Shown: positions 18,349 through 27,651, numbered from the stretch's first letter. The stretch: 64,000 nucleotides of DNA from Rikenellaceae bacterium (GCA_015059905.1 SUZN01000003.1:280601-344600), one strand, 5' to 3'. Translations and numbers: made by a program. The notes: a model not told the origin generated them from the sequence alone.

Positions 18349-20587
18349 CGGTCGTAATCGTTATCGGTTTATACTCCTCGTGCGCCGCAGCATCACGCAG
18401 CACCTCGCGCAACAACTCCCTGGCACGAGCAAGCGAGCGACCATTCTCAATCTTGAGCATAAGGCGCTGGATATAGACCCCACGAATACGGTCAACAGAG
18501 GGCGCAACAGGACCGAAGACACGCCCGCCAAACTTCGCTCGCAAAGAGTCGGCAAACCACATCGCGCCACGCCGCAGCAGAGAGAGGTTTTCGTGGCGCA
18601 GGGTAAACATAAAGAGATGAGAATAAGGGGGATAACTAAATGCGTGACGCTCCTGCAACTCACTGCGCGCCATAGCCTCATAGTCGCCCCTCAAGACCCA
18701 GCCAAGCAGCGGATGTTCAGTCTCCGAAGTCTGCACCACAACAACTCCCTCCGTCTCGCGTCTGCCAGCTCGACCCGCCACCTGCGTCAGGAGCTGAAAG
18801 GCTCGCTCCGAGGAGCGGAAATCGGGACTGCAAATAAGGTTGTCGGCATTCAGCACACCCACCACCGACACGCGCGAGAAGTCAAAACCTTTGGTTATCA
18901 TCTGCGTGCCGACCAAAATATCTGTCGCACCACTCTCGAAGTCGCGCACAATACGGTTATATGCGCTCTCCGATGTGGAGGTATCTCTGTCCAATCGCGC
19001 CACACGCGCCTCGGGGAAGAGCTCCGCCACAGCCTCCTCCACGCGCTCCGTACCAAAGCCCATAGGTTTCAAGTCAGCCGTTTCGCACTGCGGACAATGG
19101 TGTGGCACATCAGCCACATAACCACAATAGTGGCACTCCATACGGTTGCTCTTGCGGTGCATCGTAAGCGTCACGTTACAATGCGGACAACGCATCGTCC
19201 AGCCGCAACCGCTACACTGCACAAAGGGAGTGAAGCCTCGGCGATTCTGAAAAAGCATAACCTGCTCGCCACGCTCCAGCGCATCGTGCATCACATTGAG
19301 CAACTGCACATTGAAATGACTCTTGCGCTCGCCACGCTTGACCGAACGCATCGTGTCCGAGATGATTATTCGAGGTTGCCTTGAAGAGCCGTAACGCTCC
19401 TCCAAACGAGAATATCCATATTTTCCCCACTGCGCGTTGGCATAGCTCTCAAGCGAGGGTGTCGCACTGCCCAAAATCGTCCTTGCGCCGAACATCGAAG
19501 CCAGCACCACAGCGCAATCCCTGCCTTGATAGCGTGGGGCGGTATCGCTCTGCTTATAGCTTGAGTCGTGCTCCTCATCGACCACCACCAGCTGCAACCT
19601 TTTCAACGGCAGGAACAATGCCGAGCGCGCACCTACAACCAGCTCGCCTCCCTCACTATGCGCCAATCGCATATAACTCTCCGTACGGCGCAGAGCTGTC
19701 AGACGTGAGTGATATGCCGTCACGCGCGAGCCAAAGACACGCTCCATACGCTCGATAAGCTGCGCCGTCAACGCAATCTCGGGCACAAGCAACAAGACAT
19801 CACCTCCGCGCGAGAGGGTTTCGGCTATGAAGTGCATATATATCTCCGTCTTGCCCGACCCCGTCACGCCGTGCAGCAGATGTACGTTTTTCTCCGAGGA
19901 GGCTATCTCTTCCTTCACGCGTCGCTGTTCATCGGAGAGCGTAGGCAACACGAAAGCTACCGAGTTATCACGTTCCACCCTGCGCTCGCGCTCCTCAACG
20001 GTGATATATCCCGCCTTACGCAACGCAGCTATCTGTGCCGCATCGCACTCCAGCAGACGTCGTGGCACCTCGCCAAGACTATTTCGCTTGCTCTCATCAA
20101 ACGCAGCAATCGTTCTCAACAACTCGGCGCGGCGTGGCGCACGGCGACATATTCGCTCACACTCCGCCTGCAACACCTCACCCTCGCGCCACTCGGCTCT
20201 CAGGGCGATGTATGGCTCGGTGCGGGGCGAGAACTCCGCCGTCGAAAACTCCACTTCACTTGCTCCGCGCGGCTTAATCAGCGAGGGCAACGCCATACGC
20301 ATAACCTCGCCAAGAGTGCACATATAGTACTCCGCCAGCCACTCCCAATATCGGCGTTGCTGCGCGCCAACCAAAGGCACATCGTAGAGCCTGCGCCCCA
20401 CCGTCTTGACACGCTTCACGCGCGGCGGCTCGTTGTGGAGTCGCCACACGATGCCTGTGTAGATATGGCGCACACCGAACTGCACAGCCACAGCATCCCC
20501 TTCGCGCAGCTCCGCCCCCTCTGCTATCGCGTAGCAGTAGGCAGGTTGCGCCAAAGGCAGCACTATGTCGGCATAGGAGTAACTCAT
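18332..20587 (-). CDS. priA: Primosomal protein N' (replication restart helicase PriA)
   Basis: 3'-5' helicase that reloads DnaB at stalled forks. Its 751 residues include an N-terminal DNA-binding domain, Walker A HGVTGSGKTEIY, DEEHDSSYKQ (DEAH-type Walker B) and a zinc-binding block with CSGCGW, CPHCN, CHYCGY and CPQC (eight Cys) typical of PriA. The C-terminal helicase motif QMITKGFDFSRV and TQVAGRAGRR follow. The open frame extends 67 codons upstream into unlikely sequence; MSYSYADIVLPLA at 20587 is the conserved start. The end overlaps comF. Confidence 0.96.
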   Translation of the reverse strand: MSYSYADIVLPLAQPAYCYAIAEGAELREGDAVAVQFGVRHIYTGIVWRLHNEPPRVKRVKTVGRRLYDVPLVGAQQRRYWEWLAEYYMCTLGEVMRMALPSLIKPRGASEVEFSTAEFSPRTEPYIALRAEWREGEVLQAECERICRRAPRRAELLRTIAAFDESKRNSLGEVPRRLLECDAAQIAALRKAGYITVEERERRVERDNSVAFVLPTLSDEQRRVKEEIASSEKNVHLLHGVTGSGKTEIYMHFIAETLSRGGDVLLLVPEIALTAQLIERMERVFGSRVTAYHSRLTALRRTESYMRLAHSEGGELVVGARSALFLPLKRLQLVVVDEEHDSSYKQSDTAPRYQGRDCAVVLASMFGARTILGSATPSLESYANAQWGKYGYSRLEERYGSSRQPRIIISDTMRSVKRGERKSHFNVQLLNVMHDALERGEQVMLFQNRRGFTPFVQCSGCGWTMRCPHCNVTLTMHRKSNRMECHYCGYVADVPHHCPQCETADLKPMGFGTERVEEAVAELFPEARVARLDRDTSTSESAYNRIVRDFESGATDILVGTQMITKGFDFSRVSVVGVLNADNLICSPDFRSSERAFQLLTQVAGRAGRRETEGVVVVQTSETEHPLLGWVLRGDYEAMARSELQERHAFSYPPYSHLFMFTLRHENLSLLRRGAMWFADSLRAKFGGRVFGPVAPSVDRIRGVYIQRLMLKIENGRSLARARELLREVLRDAAAHEEYKPITITTDVDAQ

Positions 20588-20642
20588 CTCGAAATCGCGT
20601 TTTGCCCGAAGGCTATCATAAAGCAAATATATAAAAAGTTTT

Positions 20643-20670
20643 TTTGTTATGAAAAAAATCTCTATCTTCG
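20643..20670 (+). promoter_or_regulatory. Weak candidate promoter for the secreted unknown gene
   Basis: TATCTTCG (20663-20670) is one base off the -7 consensus and lies 26 bases before the ATG. TTTG at 20643 is only 16 bases upstream of it, shorter than usual. The region also separates priA from the divergent gene. Confidence 0.4.
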
Positions 20671-20696
20671 CATTGAACGACAAACCTTTTTTCACT

Positions 20697-21851
20697 ATGA
20701 AACTATCACTACGCATCTGTATCTGCCTCGTGGCGGCTATACTTGGCGCATCAATCGCCTCGGCGCAAACCTCCCTACCCCGCACCATTCATTCGGGACC
20801 ATTCAAGTCGGGGCATATTCAAGGTATCGCTATCGACCACGCACGCAACCACGTCTATATGTCATATACCACAATGCTTATAAAGACCGACCTTGAGGGC
20901 AATATCCTCGGCTCGGTGGTGGGGCTGGTGGGTCATCTGGGCGACTTGACGTTCAACCAACAGGATGGCAAGGTGTATGGCACGTTGGAGTATAAAGACG
21001 ACTCGATTGGCAAAAACATACTCAAGCGCGAGGGTAGCGACAAGCAGTTCCCCAACTCGTTTTACATTGCCATTTTCGATGGCGAGAAGATTGACCATCA
21101 GGGCATCAATCCCGAGAAGGAGGATGTGGTCAAAACGGTATATCTGCAGACAGTTTTTGAGGATTACTCCGCTACGGTGCAGACTTCCGAGGGCGAATTT
21201 AAGCACCGCTTGGGTTGCAGTGGCGTGGATGGCATCAGCATAGGTCCCAAATTCGGCAAGAGTGGCGGCAAGCTATACCTTACGGTCGCATATGGCGTAT
21301 ATGGCGAGACTGCGCGCAAGGATAACGATTATCAGGTGCTGCATCAATACGATGTGAGCAAGTGGGCGAAGTATGAGCGTCCTCTGGCGCAGACAGTCGA
21401 GGGTATGCACAAGTCGGGTCCCCAAGCACCAAACAACGTCTATTACGCCTTCACAGGCAACACAAACTACGGAATACAAAATCTGGAGTACGACCCCGAA
21501 CTGAAGTTATGGTGGATGGCTGTTTATAATGGCAGCAAGAAGGAGTACCCCAACTACGGTATTTTCGCTGTGGATGGCACCATAAAACCATCTAAACAAC
21601 AATTAAAGGGCGTGCCATACATCAAAAAAGGGCTTGTCGTGCCGCTTCAGCAGCGCATACCGAGTCTGAAGGATAAGGCAACGGGCGTGAGGGGCTGGAA
21701 CTTCTTCCTTGGCTCAACAGGCTTCTACCCTGTAGGCAACGGCTTTTACTACATTTCGCACAACTACGCCAACAAGGAGGGTCAAGGCAGCAACCTCAAC
21801 CTCTATCGCTTGACGGATGAGGCTGACAAACCATTTATTAGAGTCGAATAA
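20697..21851 (+). CDS. Secreted protein of unknown function, probable beta-propeller fold
   Basis: Protein of 384 residues from MKLSLRICI, chosen because an export signal with Ala-rich cleavage site (ASIASAQ) begins there; the frame opens 16 codons earlier. The mature part has recurring short strands with Gly-Asp/Asn turns (GHIQGIAIDHARNHVYMS, GHLGDLTFNQQDGKVYG, DGISIGPKFGKSGGKLYL) resembling propeller blades. No catalytic motif is recognisable. It is two bases from the next gene, so the two form an operon, divergent from priA. I do not recognise a named family. Confidence 0.75.
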   Translation: MKLSLRICICLVAAILGASIASAQTSLPRTIHSGPFKSGHIQGIAIDHARNHVYMSYTTMLIKTDLEGNILGSVVGLVGHLGDLTFNQQDGKVYGTLEYKDDSIGKNILKREGSDKQFPNSFYIAIFDGEKIDHQGINPEKEDVVKTVYLQTVFEDYSATVQTSEGEFKHRLGCSGVDGISIGPKFGKSGGKLYLTVAYGVYGETARKDNDYQVLHQYDVSKWAKYERPLAQTVEGMHKSGPQAPNNVYYAFTGNTNYGIQNLEYDPELKLWWMAVYNGSKKEYPNYGIFAVDGTIKPSKQQLKGVPYIKKGLVVPLQQRIPSLKDKATGVRGWNFFLGSTGFYPVGNGFYYISHNYANKEGQGSNLNLYRLTDEADKPFIRVE

Positions 21852-21853
21852 AG

Positions 21854-22456
21854 ATGAATCGCGACCAAGCCATAGAGGAGATTGAGTGGTATCGCTCGTT
21901 GGTCAAACGCAAGATACGCGAATGGGGTTACGAACTGAATAGTGACGCCCGCGTACTCCTTATGGGTAATATGAACGAGGTAGCCGAACGTCGCGAGAGC
22001 CTGCAACTGAAAGAGTTAAAGCACGGATATTACATCGGCGAGCTGGACGAGGAGGGGTTGCGCGACGGCTATGGCATAACCACTCTCACGACCAAAGACC
22101 CTAACCGCTGGGTTATGCAGGCGGGCTTATGGCACGAGGATTGCGCTATGGGGTGGCACACGCTTTATGACAGCGACTGTCCCAAGTCGAAACACTTTCT
22201 TGCGCTGCTCAACTTCAAGGGAGAGCGCAAACGCGAGGCGGGTACGGTCTATTTCTCCATTGCCGACTATGGCTCAAACTTCAAGCCACGAAAATATCGC
22301 CGCTATGCGGGCTTCAGATGGACAACACTTGTTGTGGGGTTGATTATAGTATTCTTTGCGCTCTTTATCCTCACGCGCCGCGTGCGTCTGTCGCTTATTC
22401 TCTGCGCCGTGATTGCCCTTTTCTACACCCTCGGAGCACTGCGCGAGCGCCAATAG
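21854..22456 (+). CDS. Hypothetical protein with MORN-like N-terminal region and C-terminal membrane helices
   Basis: Protein of 200 residues. Residues about 55-115 contain GYYIGELDEEGLRDGYGI and similar YxGExxxGxxDGYG-like strings that resemble MORN repeats. Residues about 153-196 hold two hydrophobic helices separated by a short Arg-rich loop. Topology is probably a cytosolic domain anchored by a C-terminal hairpin. It starts two bases after the secreted propeller gene and converges on folC, ending one base before that gene's stop. Function is unknown; a membrane partner of the secreted protein is only a guess. Confidence 0.7.
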   Translation: MNRDQAIEEIEWYRSLVKRKIREWGYELNSDARVLLMGNMNEVAERRESLQLKELKHGYYIGELDEEGLRDGYGITTLTTKDPNRWVMQAGLWHEDCAMGWHTLYDSDCPKSKHFLALLNFKGERKREAGTVYFSIADYGSNFKPRKYRRYAGFRWTTLVVGLIIVFFALFILTRRVRLSLILCAVIALFYTLGALRERQ

Positions 22457-23758
22457 TTATAGTTCGGGAATCTCGCCAACAATAAAATTACTGCCACCAA
22501 TAAAGATTGCATCTTCAGCAGTCGCCACCGCGCGGGCATACTCTATCGCATCCGCAACACTACCCTTCACTTCGCCCTGCAAGAACTCGCGTGCCGCCCT
22601 TGCAGCAAGCTCCTCGGCTGGCAAAGCGCGTGGCGAAGATGCCTGCGTGAAGATGTAGTGTGCAGCGCGTGGCAACAGCGGCAAGACCTCATCGAGATTC
22701 TTCTCTCGGGCAAAACCAATCACGCAATATAGTTTGTCGTAACGCTCCACAAGTGATTGCAACTGCTGGGCTACATATTTGATACCGTGAGCGTTGTGCC
22801 CCGTATCGCAAACCGTATATGGCTCGCGCGAAAGCACCTGCCAACGCCCTGCCAGCGATGTTGTGGTCGTCACCGAACGCATACCCGTAAGGTAGGCGCT
22901 GTGGGGAACAGTCAGTGGCGAGTACAGATGCAGCACATCAAGTGCCGCTGAAGCTGTCACGATATTATGATATTGATATTCGCCCATCAAATCGAGCCTT
23001 ACATCGAAGCATTTTCCATCCCGCTCGCGGCGCAAAACAAAGCGCTGCAACGCCTCCTCGACACTATGCTCCGTAATCGAAAACTGCTGCTCGGCGAAGT
23101 ATAGCGGAGCGCCCATCTGAGCAGCCTTCTGCTCAAAGACTGCATCATACTCCTCGTCTCTTTCGCCCAGCACAACAGGCACACCCGACTTGATAATACC
23201 CGCCTTCTCGCCCGCCACAGCCTGCAAGGTTGAGCCGAGCAGGTCGGTATGGTCAAGACCTATATTTGTAATGATGCTCACAAGCGGAGTGATGATATTT
23301 GTCGCATCCAGCCTGCCGCCAAGACCCGTCTCGATGACTGCCACCTCAACATCCTGCTGTGAGAAGTGATGAAATGCCAGAGCTGCCGTAATCTCAAAAA
23401 ACGAAAACCCCAATCGCTTGATTTCGGGCATATTGCGCTCCACAAACTCCACCACCTCGCGCTGGGAAATCATCTGCCCATCAACACGCACACGCTCTCG
23501 AAAATCCTTCAGATGGGGCGAGGTAAACAGACCTACACGATAGCCCGCACTCTGTAGCACCGAGGCGATGATATGCGAGGTAGAGCCCTTGCCGTTGGTG
23601 CCTGCTATATGGATAGTGTGATAACTGTGCTGCGGTTTACCCAACAACGCACAAAACTCCTCAATACGCTCCAACCCAGGCTTATAGGCATTAGCTCCCA
23701 CCTGCTGGAAAGAGGTCACCTGATTAAAGAGGAAATCTATCGTCTCTTCGTAGGTCAT
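22457..23758 (-). CDS. folC: Bifunctional folylpolyglutamate synthase/dihydrofolate synthase
   Basis: Adds glutamate to dihydropteroate and to folates. Its 433 residues include the P-loop GTNGKGSTSH, SPHLKDFRERVRVDG, and the Mur-ligase-fold motifs VIETGLGGRLDATN and CDTGHNAHG. This matches the FolC family throughout, with normal length. The ATG overlaps the lnt stop by four bases (translational coupling), so the order of transcription is def-lnt-folC. The C-terminus ends at the convergent unknown gene. Confidence 0.95.
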   Translation of the reverse strand: MTYEETIDFLFNQVTSFQQVGANAYKPGLERIEEFCALLGKPQHSYHTIHIAGTNGKGSTSHIIASVLQSAGYRVGLFTSPHLKDFRERVRVDGQMISQREVVEFVERNMPEIKRLGFSFFEITAALAFHHFSQQDVEVAVIETGLGGRLDATNIITPLVSIITNIGLDHTDLLGSTLQAVAGEKAGIIKSGVPVVLGERDEEYDAVFEQKAAQMGAPLYFAEQQFSITEHSVEEALQRFVLRRERDGKCFDVRLDLMGEYQYHNIVTASAALDVLHLYSPLTVPHSAYLTGMRSVTTTTSLAGRWQVLSREPYTVCDTGHNAHGIKYVAQQLQSLVERYDKLYCVIGFAREKNLDEVLPLLPRAAHYIFTQASSPRALPAEELAARAAREFLQGEVKGSVADAIEYARAVATAEDAIFIGGSNFIVGEIPEL

Positions 23759-25311
23759 ACAAGATGATTTTTACGTTTTACACGATATGCCGAATAATAG
23801 AGTACGCCGAGCAGTGTCACAAGCAGAGCCATACGCCCCACCCAATCGCCATAGGCAACATAGACCGTCTTGCCCTCGCGCACCTCAACCGCTTCGGTCA
23901 GCACGCCGCGCTCGTCCCAATTCATACGTCCGACAACATCACCTCGCGCCGTAATAAATCCCGACACACCTGTATTCGCACTGCGTGCAATGGCACGTCG
24001 GCACTCCACAGCGCGCAGACGGCAGTAGTCGAACAGACGACGATGACCAGGCGTATTACCCCACCAGCCATCGTTCGACATCACAAGCATTACGTCTGCC
24101 CCCTCACGCACAAATCGTGCAAAGCAGTCGCCATAGATACCCTCGTAACATATTGCAGGACCAAACTTTACGCCACTCTTTTCGAATACCGCAGCCTTAT
24201 CGTTGCGTCCCAGCTGACCCGTGATGCCGCCCAAATCGACAAACTTATCCAGAAAACCTGTGAAAGGCATTGACTCAACACCAATCACAAGGCGCATTTT
24301 GTGGTGCAAATTAGCATCGCCATCGCCATTTATCGCCACCGCAGAGTTAAAGACATCGTAATAACCGCCCCACCCTGCTCGCGCTGTAAGCGTAGGCTTC
24401 GACTGCACCCCATATTGTTTTATCGTCGTTGCACCCGTCACAAACATAGTGGCAGGATGCGAAGCCTTGACCACAGAGTCCAGTTCACTCACGAACACCC
24501 CACCCAGAGGCTCATCATCATCCAATCGCTCGGGCAAAGCCGTTTCGGGAAGCACCGCCACACGGCTCTCGGCTGGCACCTCGGCAAGCAGCGAGAGGAT
24601 ATTTTCAGTTTGAGCCTCGTAGCTGCCGCTAAACTTCTCCTCGTAGCAATCTACGTTTGGCTGCAACACCGACACCTCAACACTCTTTGCCGCAGGCTCA
24701 TAGCTCCAATACATCACAAGTGACACCACGATAGGCACCACGACCACCGCCGCAGCCCTCGCCACACGCCACGCACCTCGGCGCACCACAGCCTCGAAGA
24801 TAACGATGTTGGACGCCACAACCCACAACGAGCCACCCAGCACACCCGTAAACTCATACCACTGCACAGCCCACACATCGCCCGAGAAGCCATTGCCGAG
24901 CGTCAACCAGGGGAACGACAGCACCTCGGCAGAGGTATAGAGATACTCTGTTGCGACCCACGTTGCCGCGAGCAACGTATATGCCAGACCTTGAGAGGCA
25001 CGCTTCGAGGTGTAGTGATAGAGCATAAAGCCCACCAGATTCCAGAAGGTAGAGAAGATTGTTGCTGTGATAGGTCCTATGGGGGCAGCTATCCACACCC
25101 ACCATATAGTGGCAGCGTTCCACAACACAAAGGTCAGCGCAGCCCACCCCGCCATACGCCACCAATCGCGCGCGGAGTCGGAGTACGAAGCACTAATCAT
25201 CATCAGCGGCACCAATGCCACAAGCAGCGTCAAGCCCGTAGCTCCCAGCCACGCAGGGGCGAGCATCGCAAGGCTCAACGTTACGCATAACAACTTTATC
25301 TTCAACGACAT
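23755..25311 (-). CDS. lnt: Apolipoprotein N-acyltransferase
   Basis: Inner-membrane enzyme that adds the third acyl chain to lipoprotein N-termini. The N-terminal 190 residues hold about six to seven membrane helices, followed by a periplasmic nitrilase domain with the catalytic triad contexts AVLPETALPE (Glu), HHKMRLVIGVE (Lys) and PAICYEGIYGD (Cys), and a last helix before a basic tail. Its 518 residues match the family. It lies eight bases after the lipoprotein-type deformylase and overlaps folC, so lipoprotein maturation and this deformylase share a transcript. Confidence 0.95.
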   Translation of the reverse strand: MSLKIKLLCVTLSLAMLAPAWLGATGLTLLVALVPLMMISASYSDSARDWWRMAGWAALTFVLWNAATIWWVWIAAPIGPITATIFSTFWNLVGFMLYHYTSKRASQGLAYTLLAATWVATEYLYTSAEVLSFPWLTLGNGFSGDVWAVQWYEFTGVLGGSLWVVASNIVIFEAVVRRGAWRVARAAAVVVVPIVVSLVMYWSYEPAAKSVEVSVLQPNVDCYEEKFSGSYEAQTENILSLLAEVPAESRVAVLPETALPERLDDDEPLGGVFVSELDSVVKASHPATMFVTGATTIKQYGVQSKPTLTARAGWGGYYDVFNSAVAINGDGDANLHHKMRLVIGVESMPFTGFLDKFVDLGGITGQLGRNDKAAVFEKSGVKFGPAICYEGIYGDCFARFVREGADVMLVMSNDGWWGNTPGHRRLFDYCRLRAVECRRAIARSANTGVSGFITARGDVVGRMNWDERGVLTEAVEVREGKTVYVAYGDWVGRMALLVTLLGVLYYSAYRVKRKNHLV

Positions 25312-25319
25312 ACAGTAAA

Positions 25320-25901
25320 CTATTTTAGCTTCTTATCAATATACAACACACCGTCAAGATGGTCCACCTCGTGCTGGCAGATAACGGCAGTAAAGCCGCT
25401 GATGGTGTCGGTATGCTCAACAAAGTTACAATCACGATAGCGCAATACAATCTGTTGTGAGCGCGCCACCTGACCATACTGATTTGGCACCGAGAGACAA
25501 CCCTCGCCACCGAATTTCTGTTCACCCATCAAAGCCACAATCTCGGGATTGAGAAAGAACTCAAAAGGCTCACCCTGCTTATCAAATCGCTGCACAGCCA
25601 CCATACGGCGCAACACCCCCACCTGCGGTGCGGCAATGCCCACACCCTCATTTGCAGGGTCTTTGACCGTTGCAAGCATACGACGACATAACGTAGCGAA
25701 CTCCTCGCTCTGCACCATCTTCTCGGTCATAGGCTTGCTCGTGCTGCGTAGCAACAGAGAGTCCACCTTGTCGGCAATGGTCACCAGACGCATAATATCG
25801 CCTTCGCCAGAATAAATCACCTCACGCTCCTTGGCTGTAAAACCGCCACCACACGCCACAAACATCAAGGCGCACGAAAATACCAATATCAGTTTTTTCA
25901 T
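25320..25901 (-). CDS. Peptide deformylase-family protein with lipoprotein signal
   Basis: Metallo-hydrolase of 193 residues with all three deformylase motifs: GVGIAAPQ, EGCLSVP and QHEVDHLDG, so the metal ligands (one Cys, two His) and the catalytic Glu are present. Unlike the usual cytosolic Def, the start at 25901 (MKKLILVFSCALMFVAC) gives a lipoprotein signal with Cys17 as lipid site. The frame remains open upstream, but the earlier part overlaps the promoter region and is unlikely coding. A minus-strand -7 box lies 20 bases before this ATG. It is the first gene of def-lnt-folC. It may be a periplasmic deformylase; a cytosolic role would need the signal not to be used. Confidence 0.85.
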   Translation of the reverse strand: MKKLILVFSCALMFVACGGGFTAKEREVIYSGEGDIMRLVTIADKVDSLLLRSTSKPMTEKMVQSEEFATLCRRMLATVKDPANEGVGIAAPQVGVLRRMVAVQRFDKQGEPFEFFLNPEIVALMGEQKFGGEGCLSVPNQYGQVARSQQIVLRYRDCNFVEHTDTISGFTAVICQHEVDHLDGVLYIDKKLK

Positions 25902-25920
25902 TTTCAACCTATTTTGAATG

Positions 25921-25928
25921 CAAATATA
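25921..25928 (-). promoter_or_regulatory. -7 element of the def-lnt-folC operon
   Basis: On the minus strand this reads TATATTTG, an exact TAnnTTTG, 20 bases upstream of the chosen def ATG. No TTTG at standard spacing. It supports the shorter start. Confidence 0.55.
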
Positions 25929-25987
25929 ATCAATAAAATGACGGGATGATTTTTCCACACAAAATAAATTCAATTTATCGCTGAAAA

Positions 25988-26019
25988 TTTGTTTCACTCC
26001 GCGCGATACACTATCTTTG
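25988..26019 (+). promoter_or_regulatory. Promoter of the cdd operon
   Basis: TTTG (25988-25991) and TATCTTTG (26012-26019) are separated by 20 bases, an exact Bacteroidota sigma-ABfr type promoter. It overlaps the upstream in-frame start of cdd, showing that the ATG at 26044 is the real one. Confidence 0.8.
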
Positions 26020-26043
26020 CTTTGTAAAGAAGAATCACCGCAT

Positions 26044-26499
26044 ATGGAGAAGCAGCTATCCATCACATATCACCATTTCGACTCTATCGACCTTATGCCG
26101 CAAGCCGACCAGGAGCTTGTGGCGGCGGCACGCGAGGCAACAAAGATGGCTCACGCACCCTACTCTCACTTCAGGGTGGGTGCTGCGGCACGTCTTGAGA
26201 GTGGCGAGGTGGTAAGGGCAGCCAACTGTGAGAGCGAGGTCTATCCTTCGGGGATGTGTGCCGAGCGAGTGCTGCTCTACAACTTGCAGACAAGCTACGC
26301 CGAGCAGCGCATCGAGGCGCTGGCAATAGCCTCCGACCCTTCAGAGCGCGAGTGCTACCCTTGCGGGGCTTGCCGACAGACATTGCTCGATGCCCAGAAA
26401 CATCAGCAGAGCCCCATACGTATCATTATGAGCAGCGCAGAGAGTGCCACCGTAGTGGACTCGGCAGAGGAGTTGCTCCCATTTTCGTTCAAACTTTAG
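26044..26499 (+). CDS. cdd: Cytidine deaminase
   Basis: Zinc enzyme that converts cytidine or deoxycytidine to uridine forms for pyrimidine salvage. Its 151 residues include APYSHFRVGAA, NCESEVYPSGMCAER (zinc Cys72, catalytic Glu74) and PCGACRQ (zinc Cys107 and Cys110). This is the homotetrameric T-CDA type, judged by its short length and three-Cys site. The start at 26044 is preferred because the promoter -7 box ends at 26019. It is the first gene of a plus-strand run with a pseudouridine synthase three bases on. Confidence 0.95.
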   Translation: MEKQLSITYHHFDSIDLMPQADQELVAAAREATKMAHAPYSHFRVGAAARLESGEVVRAANCESEVYPSGMCAERVLLYNLQTSYAEQRIEALAIASDPSERECYPCGACRQTLLDAQKHQQSPIRIIMSSAESATVVDSAEELLPFSFKL

Positions 26500-26502
26500 A
26501 CT

Positions 26503-27186
26503 ATGATACATCCAAAAGATATACTTTACGAAGACAACCACATTATTGTTGTCAATAAGCGCTGCGGCGAGCTCGTTCAGCCCGACCGCGAGACAGACGA
26601 GGCGCTGGAGAATGACATCAAGACGATGATTAAGGTGCGCGACCACAAGCCAGGCGATGTGTTCCTGGGCGTGGTGCATCGCATCGACCGCCCCGTGAGT
26701 GGCGCTGTGATGTTCGCCAAGACTTCGAAGGCACTCACTCGCCTGAATGAGATGATTCGAAGTGGCGAGATTCACAAGACCTACTGGGCGATTGTGGAGG
26801 CACGCCCACCACAGGACGAGGCTTCGCTTACGCACTATATCGTGCGCGACGGTCGCACAAACCGTTCACGCGCCTACGACAAGCCCAAGGGCGATGGCAA
26901 GAAGGCTATGCTTAACTACAAATTGCTGGGTTGCTCTACGCGCTACACACTGCTGGAGATTGAGCTGCTGACAGGTCGTCATCACCAGATACGTGCCCAG
27001 CTCTCGAAGATAGGCTGCTCGATAAAGGGCGACCTAAAATATGGTGCGAAGCGCTCAAATCCCGATGGTGGCATCTCGCTCCACTCACGCCGTGTGGAGT
27101 TCCTGCATCCCGTGCGTAAGGAGCCTATCAGCATTACAGCACCTACGCCAAAAGATAATTTGTGGGAGTTTTTCGAGGGACTTTAA
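26503..27186 (+). CDS. RluA-family pseudouridine synthase
   Basis: Isomerises uridine to pseudouridine in rRNA or tRNA. Its 227 residues carry the catalytic motif HRIDRPVSG, with Asp62 as nucleophile, plus GRHHQIRAQL and GDLKYGA downstream, typical of RluA/RluC/RluD. There is no N-terminal S4 domain, so it resembles RluA or TruC more than RluD. Target position is not predictable. It starts three bases after cdd and is followed 12 bases later by dtd. Confidence 0.93.
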   Translation: MIHPKDILYEDNHIIVVNKRCGELVQPDRETDEALENDIKTMIKVRDHKPGDVFLGVVHRIDRPVSGAVMFAKTSKALTRLNEMIRSGEIHKTYWAIVEARPPQDEASLTHYIVRDGRTNRSRAYDKPKGDGKKAMLNYKLLGCSTRYTLLEIELLTGRHHQIRAQLSKIGCSIKGDLKYGAKRSNPDGGISLHSRRVEFLHPVRKEPISITAPTPKDNLWEFFEGL

Positions 27187-27198
27187 TTTTCGCCGCAG

Positions 27199-27651
27199 AT
27201 GAGATTACTTATTCAACGTGTCAGTCGTGCATCGGTCACAATCGAGGGCGAGGTACGCTCCTCGATAGATAAGGGGTTGATGGTGCTTGTAGGCATCGAG
27301 GAGGCTGATTCACAAGAGGATATAGATTGGCTAACGGGCAAGCTCCTGCGTCTTCGCATATTTGACGATGAGGCAGGTGTGATGAATCTTGACGTACAGC
27401 AGGTTGCAGGCGATGTGATGATTGTGAGCCAGTTCACGCTCCACGCCTCAACCAAGAAGGGCAACCGCCCATCATACTTCCGTGCCGCAGGGGAGGCTAT
27501 CTCGCGCCCTATGTATGAGCGATTTGTGGCATCGGTGGAGCAGGCGCTGGGCAAGCGTGTGGCAACGGGTGAGTTCGGCGCAGATATGAAGGTTGAACTT
27601 GTAAACGACGGTCCAGTAACAATCTGGATTGACTCACAAAACAGAGAGTAA
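27199..27651 (+). CDS. dtd: D-aminoacyl-tRNA deacylase
   Basis: Hydrolyses D-aminoacyl-tRNAs in the cytosol. Its 150 residues start MRLLIQRVSRASVTI and show the family signatures VSQFTLHA (SQxT) and GNRPSYFRAA, where the cis Gly-Pro-like motif is GNRPS. Length is that of canonical DTD1. The TAA stop overlaps the ATG of the following nuclease gene by one base (TAATG), so translation is coupled. Confidence 0.95.
   Translation: MRLLIQRVSRASVTIEGEVRSSIDKGLMVLVGIEEADSQEDIDWLTGKLLRLRIFDDEAGVMNLDVQQVAGDVMIVSQFTLHASTKKGNRPSYFRAAGEAISRPMYERFVASVEQALGKRVATGEFGADMKVELVNDGPVTIWIDSQNRE

Noticed and set aside
18089..19384. A 431-codon plus-strand open frame
   Set aside because: Antisense to comF and priA; low-quality Arg/Thr/His-rich product without motifs.
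19709..20896. A 395-codon plus-strand open frame
   Set aside because: Antisense to priA and running out of frame into the start of the secreted unknown gene; no motif.
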